Part shown: one piece after another, positions 51,675-60,816 of the stretch
Layout: each line of letters begins with the position of its first letter
How positions within the stretch are numbered: position 1 is the first letter of the stretch
NCBI GenBank assembly: GCA_016191785.1
Contig: JACPVJ010000052.1
Location: forward strand, 1-64,000
DNA: 64,000 nucleotides
Direction of reading: 5' to 3'
From: Myxococcales bacterium
GTDB taxonomy: Bacteria; Myxococcota_A; Polyangia; Polyangiales; Polyangiaceae
Program-made: the position numbers and the translations under genes
Notes under the pieces: model-generated
Seen by the model: the letters and a program-made list of their open reading frames with translations, nothing else
What the model was told of the DNA's origin: nothing
Databases searched by the model: none

Positions 51675-54600
51675 TTGTTCTTCCGTTCGCCAAGTCTGGC
51701 ACGGGCATTGTCCCCCCCCGTGAAAGCCCAGCGCAGCTGCTTGGGCTCCCGCACGGTCACCGAGCCGGACAGAGGGGCATCGCAGACGTTCGAGTACGAC
51801 AACGTGACGCTCGACTACGATCTATGGGACTTCCCGTTCGCGGGGCTCGTCAAGCGTCACACGCTCGAGGAGCGGACGGCGACCGCGCGCAGTCTTCGTA
51901 CGACGACGAGCTACACGTGGAAGACGGTTCGGCACTCATCCGCGCGGGCGCACTTTCCCTACGTGGCCAAGGTCGTCTCGCTGCGCGAGGAGCTGGCGGG
52001 GGCCACGAAGACCGAGCTGAGCAAAGCGTCGCACACCATCAGCGTCGACGCTTTCCACAACATCCGCCGGATCACGAGCGCCTTTGGCGACGGCGAGTCC
52101 GAGACGCAAGATGCGCAGTACGAACACGACACGACACCGACGTTCAGCGATTCGTGGCTCGTGTCTCTTCCCAGCGAGGTGACTCACAAGGGCAACGCCT
52201 CAGGGGTCGTCCAGAGCTCGCAGACCAGGCGCTGGAAGCTGCATCACGTTGCGAGCGGCGCCCTCGAGAGCATCACCTCGGAGCCAGATGACCCCGGCCT
52301 GCGGCAAGAGACGCTCTTCGTCAGGGACGCCTTCGGCAACCCGATCAAAATCCGCCAGCATTCGAAGACGAAGACGCGGCAGCGCACGATTGCGTACGAG
52401 GGCCGAGGCGTCTTCCCCCGGGTGGTGATCGACGAGGAGGGCTACAAGACCGAGGTCGACTTCCACCACGGCCACGGTGTGCCCGTGCGAGTCCGGGAGC
52501 ACGGAACGCTCGGCCAGCCGAACGGCGCGCTCGAGCACCTCTCGGTCTCCGACGGGTTCGGCAGGCCGCGGCTGATGCTGGGGCCGGATGGCACCGAGGT
52601 TCGTCGGTCGTACGAGCCGGTCAGTGGTCCGTACAACCCGATGCTGGTCACCACCGAGGTTCCCGGTTGGGCGCGCTCGGTCGTGCGCATCGACCCCCTC
52701 GGCCGGCAGGCGGGCGAGACCTTCTCCACGTTCAACGGGGTCGAGCTGGATTACTTCCAGCGGTATGACGTCTACGGGCGCCCGTTTGACGTCGTTCGGC
52801 CGACCTCTGGGAGCAGCACGGTCAAGACGAAGTTCGAGCACGATGACGCGGGGAGGCTCTTGGCCATCACGCACCCCGACGCGACGAAGCAGGTGTACTG
52901 CTACCGCGGCAACGTGTCGTGTACGAAGGACGCCCGGGGGTACGTCCGGTGTGCCCAGCGCGATGGTCGCGGACGGATCCGACGGGTGTCCGATCCGATG
53001 CCGAGCGACACGGCCCGCGGGTGCGAATCGGTGGCCGAGGCGTTGGCGAGCGGGGCAGAACAGCGCCCGGGCGTCCGCTACGGGTTCGGTCCCCACGGCC
53101 TTCTCGACCGGGTCGACGACACCCAAGGCAACACGACCTTCATTGGGCGAGACGTCCTGGGGCGTGTCACCCTGCGCTACGATCCGGGCACCGGTGTCCG
53201 GTCGTTCTCGTTCGGGGCGTTCGGAAACCTGAAGAGTGAGACCGACGCTCGGGGCGTGACCACGAGCTATGGGCACGACCTGCTCGATCGGACGACCATT
53301 CGCACCGATCCCGCCGGCAGTACCCACTTCAGCTGGAGCAGCACGCTCCACGGGGCCCTCTCTTCCAGCAGCACGGCAGACGGTGTTCAGGCATCGCTGG
53401 CGTACGACTCGAGCGGTCGGTTGCAGTCCGAGACACGCACCATCGGCAACGTCGTGCTCCATGCCAGCATCGAAGCACGAGACCAGTACAGCAGACCGAC
53501 CATCGTCGCGTACCCGTCCACGTCGGGTCAGCCAGCGCTGAGGGTTCGCTACACCTACGACGCCTACGGGAACGCGGTGGAGGTCGGTAACGCGGATTCG
53601 GGCGAAGTGTACTGGAAGCTCGGCGCGATCGACGAGTTCGGGCAGGTCACCGAAGAGAAGCTCGGCGCGGCCCTGACCACCAAGCGGAAGTACGACAAGC
53701 CGTTCGGACGAATCGAACTGGAAGAGACCGCTGCGGCGTCGGCGATCCACACCCGGAAGTACACCTACGACGAGATCGGCAACGTCCGAACGACCGGGGC
53801 GCCCCAAGCGTCGAAACAGCTCACGTTCGAGTACGACGAGCTGAACCGCCTCACGAAGGAAACGAGCGCTGTGTCAGTGGGCTACCAGTACTCGCCGGGC
53901 GGCAATCTGCTCGACAAGCCCGGGGTCGGTGCCTACTCGTACACCCTCGCGCTTCAACCCCACGCGGTCGCAGCGGTGACGGGTGGCGCCTCGACCCAGG
54001 CGTACGGCTACGACGCTGCGGGGAACATGACGAGTCGCACGGGTGCGCCGCTCGCGCCACTCACGTTCGAGTACACGTCCTTCGACAAGCCGTTTCGGGT
54101 CTTCAGTGCCAGTCCAGCAGACGGGACCGAGCTCGGCTACGACTCCGACCAGGTACGTGCGCGCAAGCAGCGTCCAGGGGAGAGCACGGCGTACTTCCCC
54201 GCCATGTACGCCGGCACCACGGGACCGGGCGGTGTGGACGAGCGCTTCTGGATCTACGCTGGTGGCGGGCCCGTCGCGGAGGTCATTCGCGACTCGAGCG
54301 GCGAGCGACTGACGTATCTGCTGTCCGATCGGCTGGGCTCGATCGAGGCAATCGCGGACCCTCAGGGTGCGGTCCTGGAGCGGCGGACCTTCGATTCGTT
54401 CGGGCAGAAGCAAGTGCTCGCGACCGCGGCGGGGTACGTGCCGACTCGCCTCGGCTTCGGCGGCCACGAGTCCGACGACGAGCACGGTCTCGTCAACATG
54501 GGTGGCCGCATCTATGACCCCAGGCTCGGGCGCTTCACCTCGGCCGATCCGCTGGTGCCGACCGCCGACAGCCAAGGGTGGAACCGGTACAGCTTCGTTC

Positions 54601-55562
54601 TCAACAACCCCGCCACGCTCACCGATCCGAGCGGGTTCGACCCCGCGTGCGACAACCTGAGCCCGCTCTGTTCCGGCTACGGGGGGCCCTCGCACGGCGG
54701 CGGGGATGGGGGTGAAGCAGTCAGTGACATCATCCGGATGAACACGGTGTCGGTGTACCACTCCGGGTTCGCCGGTACCGACGCCTCGAACCTCGCGGCG
54801 GCTCCCCCGAACGGCACGCTGCCCGGCTTCGGGGACATGATCATCGTCGGGATCGTGGAGCCGCTCGGCAGCGTCCAGAGCGCGCCCCTGTTCGAGCCCG
54901 GCCCGATCGTGCCCACCCCAGGAGCGGCCTGGTTCGGGATCGACGCGTTGAACAACCCCGATGGGAACTGGCCGCGCCGTGGCGGCGCGGTGCCGTACGC
55001 GACGATGGATCCCGACATCATGATCCCCGGTCTGCGAGCGGTGCTCGACCCCCGGGCGTCGGCCAGCGAGCGCATCCTCGGGGGAGTGATGCTCGGCATG
55101 ACGGCGCTGCCCGCTGCGGGCGTCGCGATCCGTTGGGTCGCGGTGGCCGTGCGCGCGTCGGGCGCGCTCCGGGCCGCGGGCGTGGTCACCCGGGGTGGCA
55201 CGGTGTTCTGGCGGGGGGTGGCGGGGGGGGCGGTCCAGAGCACCGGTCCCCTGAAGAACCTCGGTGGTGCGGTTGATGAAGTGGCTCAAGTCGCCAGGAC
55301 GTACCAACCGGGAACAGTGATCCAGTTCGGGCGGACCGCGAACCAGACATCGCATGCATTCCGACACACCGACGCCCTGGGACTTTCTAGGTCGGCGGTC
55401 ATGCAGGCCATCGAACAGCAACTGCCCGGCGTTGCGAGCAGAATCCCTGCGGGTCGTCCCCTGAACCAGGTCATTCAGGTTGGAGGCCAGCAGATCCAGT
55501 ACTCCGCTTTCAGACTCCCGAATGGGGTCATCAACGTGGGGAGAATCCATGGCGTTCCGTGA
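51675..55562 (+). CDS. 5'-truncated RHS-repeat polymorphic toxin
   Basis: A 1295-residue frame made of RHS/YD repeats from its first residues (QTFEYDNVTLDYDLWDFPF). It lacks a signal peptide and the N-terminal export domains (SpvB/FG-GAP-like) of full myxobacterial RHS proteins, so the 5' end is missing. The RHS-core signature RLGFGGHE...YDPRLGRFTSADP...NNPATLTDPSG is at about 925-986. A 300-residue tip follows: a hydrophobic pretoxin region, then a C-terminal domain (about 1218-1295) with HAFRH (H1227, H1231) and NVGRIHG. That pattern suggests a BECR-fold RNase toxin. TTG 51675 or GTG 51720 could start; a C8 tract (51712-51719) lies between. Confidence 0.85.
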   Translation: MFFRSPSLARALSPPVKAQRSCLGSRTVTEPDRGASQTFEYDNVTLDYDLWDFPFAGLVKRHTLEERTATARSLRTTTSYTWKTVRHSSARAHFPYVAKVVSLREELAGATKTELSKASHTISVDAFHNIRRITSAFGDGESETQDAQYEHDTTPTFSDSWLVSLPSEVTHKGNASGVVQSSQTRRWKLHHVASGALESITSEPDDPGLRQETLFVRDAFGNPIKIRQHSKTKTRQRTIAYEGRGVFPRVVIDEEGYKTEVDFHHGHGVPVRVREHGTLGQPNGALEHLSVSDGFGRPRLMLGPDGTEVRRSYEPVSGPYNPMLVTTEVPGWARSVVRIDPLGRQAGETFSTFNGVELDYFQRYDVYGRPFDVVRPTSGSSTVKTKFEHDDAGRLLAITHPDATKQVYCYRGNVSCTKDARGYVRCAQRDGRGRIRRVSDPMPSDTARGCESVAEALASGAEQRPGVRYGFGPHGLLDRVDDTQGNTTFIGRDVLGRVTLRYDPGTGVRSFSFGAFGNLKSETDARGVTTSYGHDLLDRTTIRTDPAGSTHFSWSSTLHGALSSSSTADGVQASLAYDSSGRLQSETRTIGNVVLHASIEARDQYSRPTIVAYPSTSGQPALRVRYTYDAYGNAVEVGNADSGEVYWKLGAIDEFGQVTEEKLGAALTTKRKYDKPFGRIELEETAAASAIHTRKYTYDEIGNVRTTGAPQASKQLTFEYDELNRLTKETSAVSVGYQYSPGGNLLDKPGVGAYSYTLALQPHAVAAVTGGASTQAYGYDAAGNMTSRTGAPLAPLTFEYTSFDKPFRVFSASPADGTELGYDSDQVRARKQRPGESTAYFPAMYAGTTGPGGVDERFWIYAGGGPVAEVIRDSSGERLTYLLSDRLGSIEAIADPQGAVLERRTFDSFGQKQVLATAAGYVPTRLGFGGHESDDEHGLVNMGGRIYDPRLGRFTSADPLVPTADSQGWNRYSFVLNNPATLTDPSGFDPACDNLSPLCSGYGGPSHGGGDGGEAVSDIIRMNTVSVYHSGFAGTDASNLAAAPPNGTLPGFGDMIIVGIVEPLGSVQSAPLFEPGPIVPTPGAAWFGIDALNNPDGNWPRRGGAVPYATMDPDIMIPGLRAVLDPRASASERILGGVMLGMTALPAAGVAIRWVAVAVRASGALRAAGVVTRGGTVFWRGVAGGAVQSTGPLKNLGGAVDEVAQVARTYQPGTVIQFGRTANQTSHAFRHTDALGLSRSAVMQAIEQQLPGVASRIPAGRPLNQVIQVGGQQIQYSAFRLPNGVINVGRIHGVP

Positions 55563-55911
55563 CCCCACCCCGGACGAGATGCGGCTTCTTCGGTTTCTCG
55601 GACGGGTCGCAGGTTTGCCAGAGCACTGGGTGTCAGACCTGTCGGTCGAGGGGATGGCCGACGGAGGTATGGGCTCCCTCATCTTGCGGAACCGTTCACC
55701 GTTACCGGACCGTCAGTACGGCCAGACCCTGTCCGCCTGCCAGTTCGATGACCGTGATGGGATCGCGGTCATCGCGAGCCTCTACGGGAATCAAGATGGC
55801 ACCCCAATCGAATTGGACGTGTGGAAAGTGGACTTCAGCCCGGTTCAGTACATCGCCGCCGAGTTCACCGTCCTCGACGAGGCGGACATTCCTCGGAGAG
55901 ATCCGTCCTAA
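55549..55911 (+). CDS. Predicted immunity protein for the RHS toxin (DUF6984-like)
   Basis: A 120-residue acidic protein starting at ATG 55549, 14 nt inside the toxin gene's end, with GGGGAGAA upstream. The pattern WVSDLSVEGMADGGMGSL... CQFDDRDGIAVIASLY... ELDVWKVDFSPVQ resembles DUF6984, a family often found beside toxins. Position directly after the toxin tip is the strongest evidence. It presumably binds and blocks the C-terminal RNase domain. Confidence 0.72.
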   Translation: MAFRDPTPDEMRLLRFLGRVAGLPEHWVSDLSVEGMADGGMGSLILRNRSPLPDRQYGQTLSACQFDDRDGIAVIASLYGNQDGTPIELDVWKVDFSPVQYIAAEFTVLDEADIPRRDPS

Positions 55912-56024
55912 TGATCGCTGTTCTGGTTCGGCCGCTGGTCCTGCTCCCTCCACGTGCCAACGTCGCTTGAGACAGCTCCCCCTCGAACGCTAAGTACCGA
56001 TGGGCGGAGAATGGATCGCAGATC

Positions 56025-56230
56025 GTGCCGAAACCTTCCCGTATTTCCGACCGTGACGCCTCGCCGCAGAGCGAGGGCCGACAGACCCGCGTGAGCGGCG
56101 CTACCCTGGAGACCGTGCGGAGGCGAGGCCGCCGGGTCTTTAGCGCAGCCGACAAGCTGCGCATCGTGAAAGAAGCTGACGCCTGCCTGACGAGCGGCAA
56201 GCGCGGTGACCTCGAGGCGCTGCTAACTCC
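56025..56230 (+). mobile_element. IS3-family transposase OrfA remnant
   Basis: From GTG 56025 the frame encodes RRGRRVFSAADKLRIVKEAD followed by ACLTSGKRGDLEALL. This matches the N-terminal helix-turn-helix of IS3-type OrfA proteins (usually RRRFTAEYKLRILREADAC...GALLRREGLYSSHL). The match stops before the REGLYSS helix and no OrfB follows. It is a dead fragment and marks past transposition next to the toxin locus. Confidence 0.65.
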
Positions 56231-56795
56231 GCCGCGCCGCGCGTCGGGGGTGTGGGCGGGCCAGTGGCCGGTGAGCGCCGACCAAATTGCGAAAACCGGT
56301 CGATCACGGTATCTCCCCGTGGTGTTGTCCAACGAGGCATTGCCCTGCGTCCCGCCCGGAGTTGCCGGCCGCTCGCGGGTTCCCCGGGGTTCAGCTGTAG
56401 TGCGGAGGGCCTCTCCCCGTCGCCAGCCGGCGATTCGCGCGCGCTGTGCGGTCGCGCAGTCCGCGGACCGCGCGCCGCGAGCGCGGACGTGGGCCCGCAA
56501 GCGCCCGGCGGGCCCGAGCGCTCGTGCTTCACGCTACGCGCTTCGCGGGGCGCACGAGCGACAGCTCACCCTGCCACGACGCGCTGGCCTCGCCCGGACC
56601 TGTCTGGACGCGCGGCGCACCTTCCCCTGCCACGCGCAGCAGGCAGCGCACAGTGCCGCGCCGCGGGCGTTCATATCCGGGAAGGGGGCGCCGCCTGCGA
56701 GCATGGCTTTGGGGAAGGTCGCGCGGGCGGAGACAGTGACGGACAGGTGGTTCGAAGCTCGCACCGTGCTCGAGCACGCGCGGGTTGAGGCAGGA

Positions 56796-56894
56796 AACAA
56801 CCCCGATGGGAACTGGCCGCGCCGTGGCGGCGCGGTGCCGTACGCGACGCGGCGCTGCCCGCGGCGGGCGTCGCGATCCGTTGGGTCGCGGTGG
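56796..56894 (+). pseudogene. Displaced, internally deleted copy of the RHS toxin tip
   Basis: Positions 56796-56849 are identical to 54951-55004 of the RHS gene. They are joined directly to 56850-56894, which match 55102-55146 with one mismatch. The 97 bp between (55005-55101) are missing. The fragment codes for the pretoxin linker (NNPDGNWPRRGGAVPYAT then LPAAGVAIRWVAV) and has no start or tip. It is the remains of a second RHS C-terminal cassette. Confidence 0.85.
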
Positions 56895-56964
56895 ACGTGT
56901 GGCCGCGCAGGGCGGGTTGCGCCGCGACACGTATGATCATATCCTGCAGCATATCGGAGAGCCC

Positions 56965-57273
56965 ATGGCCACGACCGAGCGCGTCACAGTCACCCTGCCG
57001 ATCGACCTCGTCGCAGGCATCGACCGCCTCGAGCGTAACCGGAGCCGCTTCATCACGGAGGCCGTCGAGCACGAGATCGTTCGGCGACGGCGAGAGGGGC
57101 TGCTCAGGTCCCTGGCAAGCCCACACCCGGAGGCTGCCGAGCTTGCCGAGACCGGGCTCGCGGCCTGGGGCGCGAGCCTGCCGGCGGACGACGACGGCTT
57201 GGTCGACGAATCCGCTGGAACGCCGGTGCGATGGGTCGAGGGCCAGGGCTGGGTAGAGGAGTCGGCGGCGTGA
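56965..57273 (+). CDS. Ribbon-helix-helix antitoxin of a MazF-type pair
   Basis: A 102-residue protein. The N-terminal RHH domain is VTVTLPIDLVAGIDRLERNRSRFITEAVEHEI. The acidic, Trp-containing tail (DDDGLVDESAGTPVRWVEGQGWVEE) is the usual toxin-binding part. ATG 56965 has a GGAGAG site 5 nt upstream. The stop overlaps the mazF start (GTGA). With the toxin broken, it may persist as a regulator or as an anti-addiction antitoxin. Confidence 0.85.
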   Translation: MATTERVTVTLPIDLVAGIDRLERNRSRFITEAVEHEIVRRRREGLLRSLASPHPEAAELAETGLAAWGASLPADDDGLVDESAGTPVRWVEGQGWVEESAA

Positions 57274-57623
57274 TCGTCGATCGCGGTACCGTCGTTCTCG
57301 TCGAGCTGGACCCGACCATCGGCCACGAGTAGCGCGGGACACGCACGTGCGTGGCGGTCAGCGATCCGGCGGTCAACGCCGATCAGCGCTTCCCGCTCAT
57401 CGCGGTCGTGCCGGTCACGGGCACGGCGGGTGAGGGGGCGCTCTACCCCGAGCTTTCGCCGGGCAAGAGCGGCCTGGTGAAGACCTCGTACGCGCTCGTC
57501 GATCATCTGCGCTCCATCGACAAGCGCCGCATCCGGCGGGCGTTCGGGCGCATCGCGAAGGACGAGCTCGCCGCGCTCGACCAGGGGATCGAGCTGTTCC
57601 TCGGGCTCACGAGCGAGCCCTAG
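57270..57623 (+). pseudogene. mazF: MazF/PemK-type endoribonuclease toxin with in-frame amber stop
   Basis: From GTG 57270 the frame reads VIVDRGTVVLVELDPTIGHE, then TAG at 57330-57332, then RGTRTCVAVSDPAVNADQRF and onward to 57623. MazF homologues have Gln in the conserved GHEQRG at this place, so a single CAG-to-TAG change disrupts an otherwise full-length gene (117 codons). A restart at GTG 57351 would lose the first strands and the RNA-binding loop. The toxin is probably inactive. Confidence 0.85.
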
Positions 57624-57679
57624 CTCTCAGAAGGGTCGGACGTGGGCGCTCGGAGCCGCGTGCTCGTGAGGTGCCCGGA

Positions 57680-59299
57680 TCAAGGCAAGATCACCCGCTC
57701 ACCGAGCACGGTCGAGTTGCCGTCGGCGTCGACGGCGACCATCCGCAAGAGGCGAGGGCAGGCCGATGGGGCGGCAACGGGCACCTTGCCCGAGTACCCG
57801 ACCGCGGGGCACCCGTCGTACATGGGGTAGACACCGCACACGTCCGGGCGCGCGACGTCGACCGGGAAGGTGGCGACGTCCTTTCCGTCGATCTGTGCCT
57901 TCACGCTCGCGACGTGCTGGGTGTCGAGCACCCAGCCCGAGACGCTCACGCTCGAGCTGCCGCCCAGCTTCACGTCGGCGGCGGGCGTGTCGACCACCCC
58001 GAAGGGCGCGCGCTTCTTCAGGATGCCCTCGAGCTCGGACTTCACGGTGCCGAACCCCCCGAGCGCCAGATACGACAGCCCGCGCACCATGCCGCCCGCG
58101 GGCAGGCCGAAGAGCATCTCGGCGCGGACGTTGTGGAAGTACGGAGCGCTGGGCGGCCCTCCGCGCCAGCCCTGGAACTTTTTCACGCCCTGGTCCATCG
58201 CCAGACCCACGCCGTAGGTCTTGTTCGTGTCCTGCCAGGTCACCCACGGCCCCGGTGAGCTGAAGTTGTCGTAGAAGAAGCCGTCGTTGCCCGGCGTCGC
58301 GAGGGTGACGGTCTTGCCCGAAGCATCGAGCAGCACCGGCAAGTCCGGCCCGCCCTTCCCGTTCGAGACGTACAAGGTGGGGAGCTCTTGCCCGGTGGAC
58401 GGGTGCGAGATCGACTCCTGGCTCGTCACCTCGTGCTCGACCTCGACCACGTGCTCGGTCACGAAGCGGAAGCGCGATTTGTACAGGACCTGAACCGGCA
58501 CGCCGCTCGCGCCGCACGAGCTCTTGACGCAGTCCTTCGCGTCCCAGTCGGGGTTCCACTGCAACGGTTGGATCACGACCTCGAGCGCGTCACCCGATTT
58601 CCCCTGGGAAATCAGCTTCGCCCCGTGGTTGCACTCGTCGCCCCCTTGGACCGGGTTCCAGCCCAGGAAGGTGATCGAGTTGCCACAGCTGGCCGTGGAC
58701 GACTGGCACGAGGCGTTCCAAGCGCACGGCTGGCGCGAGCGGGTCGGATCGTAGATGGCGATCTGCAGCTCGCGGCCGGTGTCGTTGGCGTCGATCACGT
58801 TCGACGCGGGGTTCGAGCTGAGGCCAAAGAACACCACCGTGCCACCCCAGTTCAGCCGCGCGCCGATGCGCGTGTAGTTGGTCGGGCTCTTCAAGAACAC
58901 GTCGGTGTGGGCGCCGCTGGTCTTGGTCTCGATGCCGCCGAACCCGGCGCTGGGCAGCCGCATGGCCCAGGGGTCGACCTTGGGCGCGGCCACGACCGCC
59001 GGACACGCACCCCCGCTGCCTCCGGTGCCGCCGCTGCCCCCGCCGCCCGCGCCGGCACCGCCGCCACTGGGAGAGCCCGCGCTGCCTCCGCCGCCCCCGC
59101 TGCCGCCGCTGAGAGAACCCGCGCTGCCGCCGCCTGGAGACCCCGCGCTGCCGCCCGTCGAAGTGGCTCCGCCAGAGCTCGCGCCGCCGGTCGCGGCGCC
59201 CGCAGCGCCACCGGCTGGCGCATCATTCGAGGTCGCCGTGTCGGAGCATGCCGAGAGCGCGATCACCGTGAGGCATGCAGCCGCCGCCAGGCTCTTCAT
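57680..59299 (-). CDS. Large lipoprotein with Gly/Ser linker, unknown fold
   Basis: A 539-residue lipoprotein (VIALSAC lipobox). A 100-residue low-complexity linker rich in GGSAGSP and GGSGG units leads to a beta-rich extracellular domain (SGAHTDVFLKSPTNYTRIGARLNWGGTVVFFG...). A C-terminal Ig-like domain (VSGWVLDTQHVASVKAQIDG...) follows. About six Cys are spread through it. No enzymatic family is recognised; a carbohydrate-related surface role is possible but unsupported. ATG 59299 begins the signal. Confidence 0.72.
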   Translation of the reverse strand: MKSLAAAACLTVIALSACSDTATSNDAPAGGAAGAATGGASSGGATSTGGSAGSPGGGSAGSLSGGSGGGGGSAGSPSGGGAGAGGGGSGGTGGSGGACPAVVAAPKVDPWAMRLPSAGFGGIETKTSGAHTDVFLKSPTNYTRIGARLNWGGTVVFFGLSSNPASNVIDANDTGRELQIAIYDPTRSRQPCAWNASCQSSTASCGNSITFLGWNPVQGGDECNHGAKLISQGKSGDALEVVIQPLQWNPDWDAKDCVKSSCGASGVPVQVLYKSRFRFVTEHVVEVEHEVTSQESISHPSTGQELPTLYVSNGKGGPDLPVLLDASGKTVTLATPGNDGFFYDNFSSPGPWVTWQDTNKTYGVGLAMDQGVKKFQGWRGGPPSAPYFHNVRAEMLFGLPAGGMVRGLSYLALGGFGTVKSELEGILKKRAPFGVVDTPAADVKLGGSSSVSVSGWVLDTQHVASVKAQIDGKDVATFPVDVARPDVCGVYPMYDGCPAVGYSGKVPVAAPSACPRLLRMVAVDADGNSTVLGERVILP

Positions 59300-59463
59300 G
59301 CCCGGAGTGTATGACGCTTCGGAGCAGATGTGCCCCGCGACATTCCGGCGGCGCGGGAGCTCGGGTCGCGACAACCTGACACCGCCCGGGCAGCCCTGGC
59401 CCGCGGATCGCCCGGTGGGGGCAGCGGCGCGCGACGGCACTCGTCTTGCACCGCCCGCCGGCG

Positions 59464-60816
59464 ATGACCGAGTCCGACCGCGTCCGCCGCCTGCTTCACC
59501 GCTGGTTCGTCGAGTACAACCCGCTCTACCTCTTCAGCGCCGCGCTGGTCCTGGGCGGGGTCACCATGATGTCTCGCGGCCTCGTGCAGGCCGGCAGCAC
59601 GCTGGGCGCGCTCGCGGTCAGCGCCATCGCCGAAGTCTATGCCTGGACGTTGATCGGCAGCGCGGCCCTGCTGATGCGCGCGGGGCTCCGCCGCCCCGCG
59701 GTGATCTTGGCGCTGCTTGCCGTGCTGTACCAAGGCGACCTGACCCTGCACTGCGAGACGGCTTCGTTTCACGGGCTCTTGGGCACGATGGCGTCGGCGG
59801 CGTGGGTCGTGAGCTTCGCGGGCAAGCTGCACGCGCTGGCGGCGGTCATGGGCATTCGACTCGCCGCGCGGGCCAGCGTCGTGATCGGCGCCGGCGCGCT
59901 CGGCCTCGCGCTGGTCCCGTGGCTGGCGCGGTCCGCCAGCGCTCATACCTTGAGCTTGGTCGTCGGGCTCTGGGTGTTTTCGCTGGCCGCGGCCGTGCTG
60001 TGGGGCGGGCCCACCGCCGAGAGTCGGGTCACCCTCGACGCCTGGGGACGGGTCGTGCTGCGTCGCGCAGTGCGGGCCACATGGTCGATCTGGGGCGGGC
60101 TCGCGCTGTTCCACGTGTGGTTCTGGAGCCGCGAGCTGGGCGTGGCCGGGGTCGTCGTGGTGCCGGTCACGATGCTCGTCGCGGCGCGCTACGCGCGTTC
60201 CGACGTGACGGCGGCGCTGGTCAACCTCGCCGTATTCGCCTTGGTCGCGAGGGTCGCGCCGGCGTTCGCGTCGCTGGCGGCCGCTCTGGCGGCGGTGGCC
60301 TTCGCGCTCCGCGCGAGCGGCGCACCCTGTCGCGTCGAGCGTCCCACGCCGAACGGCTCGCCCTATCGCACCGCCGAGGTAGAGCCCGCGCCCTCGCCGG
60401 AGCGCTGGCAGCTCGAGCCGCCGCCGCACGGTCGCCGCGCTCGGCTGCTGCTCGCCGCGCTGATCTCGTTGTGGGCGGCGGCGTGGACCGCAGGTTGGTC
60501 CGGCGGGCGCTTTCCCGAGCACGTGGTGGCGCTCGATCTGCTCTTCGCGCTCGCGGCTGCCACCTGGGCGGTCGCGACCAAGAGTCGGGCCCCGTGGTAC
60601 GTGCTGGTGGCGGGCGCTCTTCAGCTCGGGGTCGAGCGCGGGCTGATCGCGTCGCCCACCTCGGCGCTCGAGTGGGGCTTGCTCCAGGTCGCCGCCGGGT
60701 TCCTACTCCTGGTCGGGACGGTGTTGGCGACGCTCCGCTGGCGCGCCCGCGCGAGCTTGGGGACGGGCGCCAGCGCGGCTACTTCTGCTGAGCGCGCACC
60801 AGTCCCAGCACCATGA
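59464..60816 (+). CDS. Polytopic membrane protein, unknown
   Basis: A 450-residue protein with roughly 12 hydrophobic segments (YLFSAALVLGGVTMM; AVILALLAVLYQGDLTL; GLWVFSLAAAVLWGG; LALFHVWFWSREL; LLAALISLWAAAWTAG). A polar loop lies near residue 290-310. No transporter signature is visible. The 3' end overlaps the convergent small membrane gene by 38 bp. ATG 59464 chosen over GTG 59446 for its better fit to a short N-terminus. Confidence 0.7.
   Translation: MTESDRVRRLLHRWFVEYNPLYLFSAALVLGGVTMMSRGLVQAGSTLGALAVSAIAEVYAWTLIGSAALLMRAGLRRPAVILALLAVLYQGDLTLHCETASFHGLLGTMASAAWVVSFAGKLHALAAVMGIRLAARASVVIGAGALGLALVPWLARSASAHTLSLVVGLWVFSLAAAVLWGGPTAESRVTLDAWGRVVLRRAVRATWSIWGGLALFHVWFWSRELGVAGVVVVPVTMLVAARYARSDVTAALVNLAVFALVARVAPAFASLAAALAAVAFALRASGAPCRVERPTPNGSPYRTAEVEPAPSPERWQLEPPPHGRRARLLLAALISLWAAAWTAGWSGGRFPEHVVALDLLFALAAATWAVATKSRAPWYVLVAGALQLGVERGLIASPTSALEWGLLQVAAGFLLLVGTVLATLRWRARASLGTGASAATSAERAPVPAP

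Larger units (their letters stand above)
55912..56964. other. Mosaic non-coding region of mobile-element and RHS remnants
   Basis: No intact gene is supported in this 1053-bp stretch. It contains an IS3-type OrfA fragment at 56025-56230, then sequence of unknown origin, and a rearranged RHS fragment (56796-56894) just before a toxin-antitoxin pair. Open frames crossing it are compositionally odd (Arg/Ala/Pro-rich) and join unrelated pieces. Confidence 0.7.

Noticed and set aside
51697..51711. Sigma-54-like promoter (TGGCACG-4 nt-TTGT) before the RHS gene
   Set aside because: The -12 element lacks the GC of the consensus, no enhancer-binding regulator is adjacent, and the site lies inside or next to a truncated frame.
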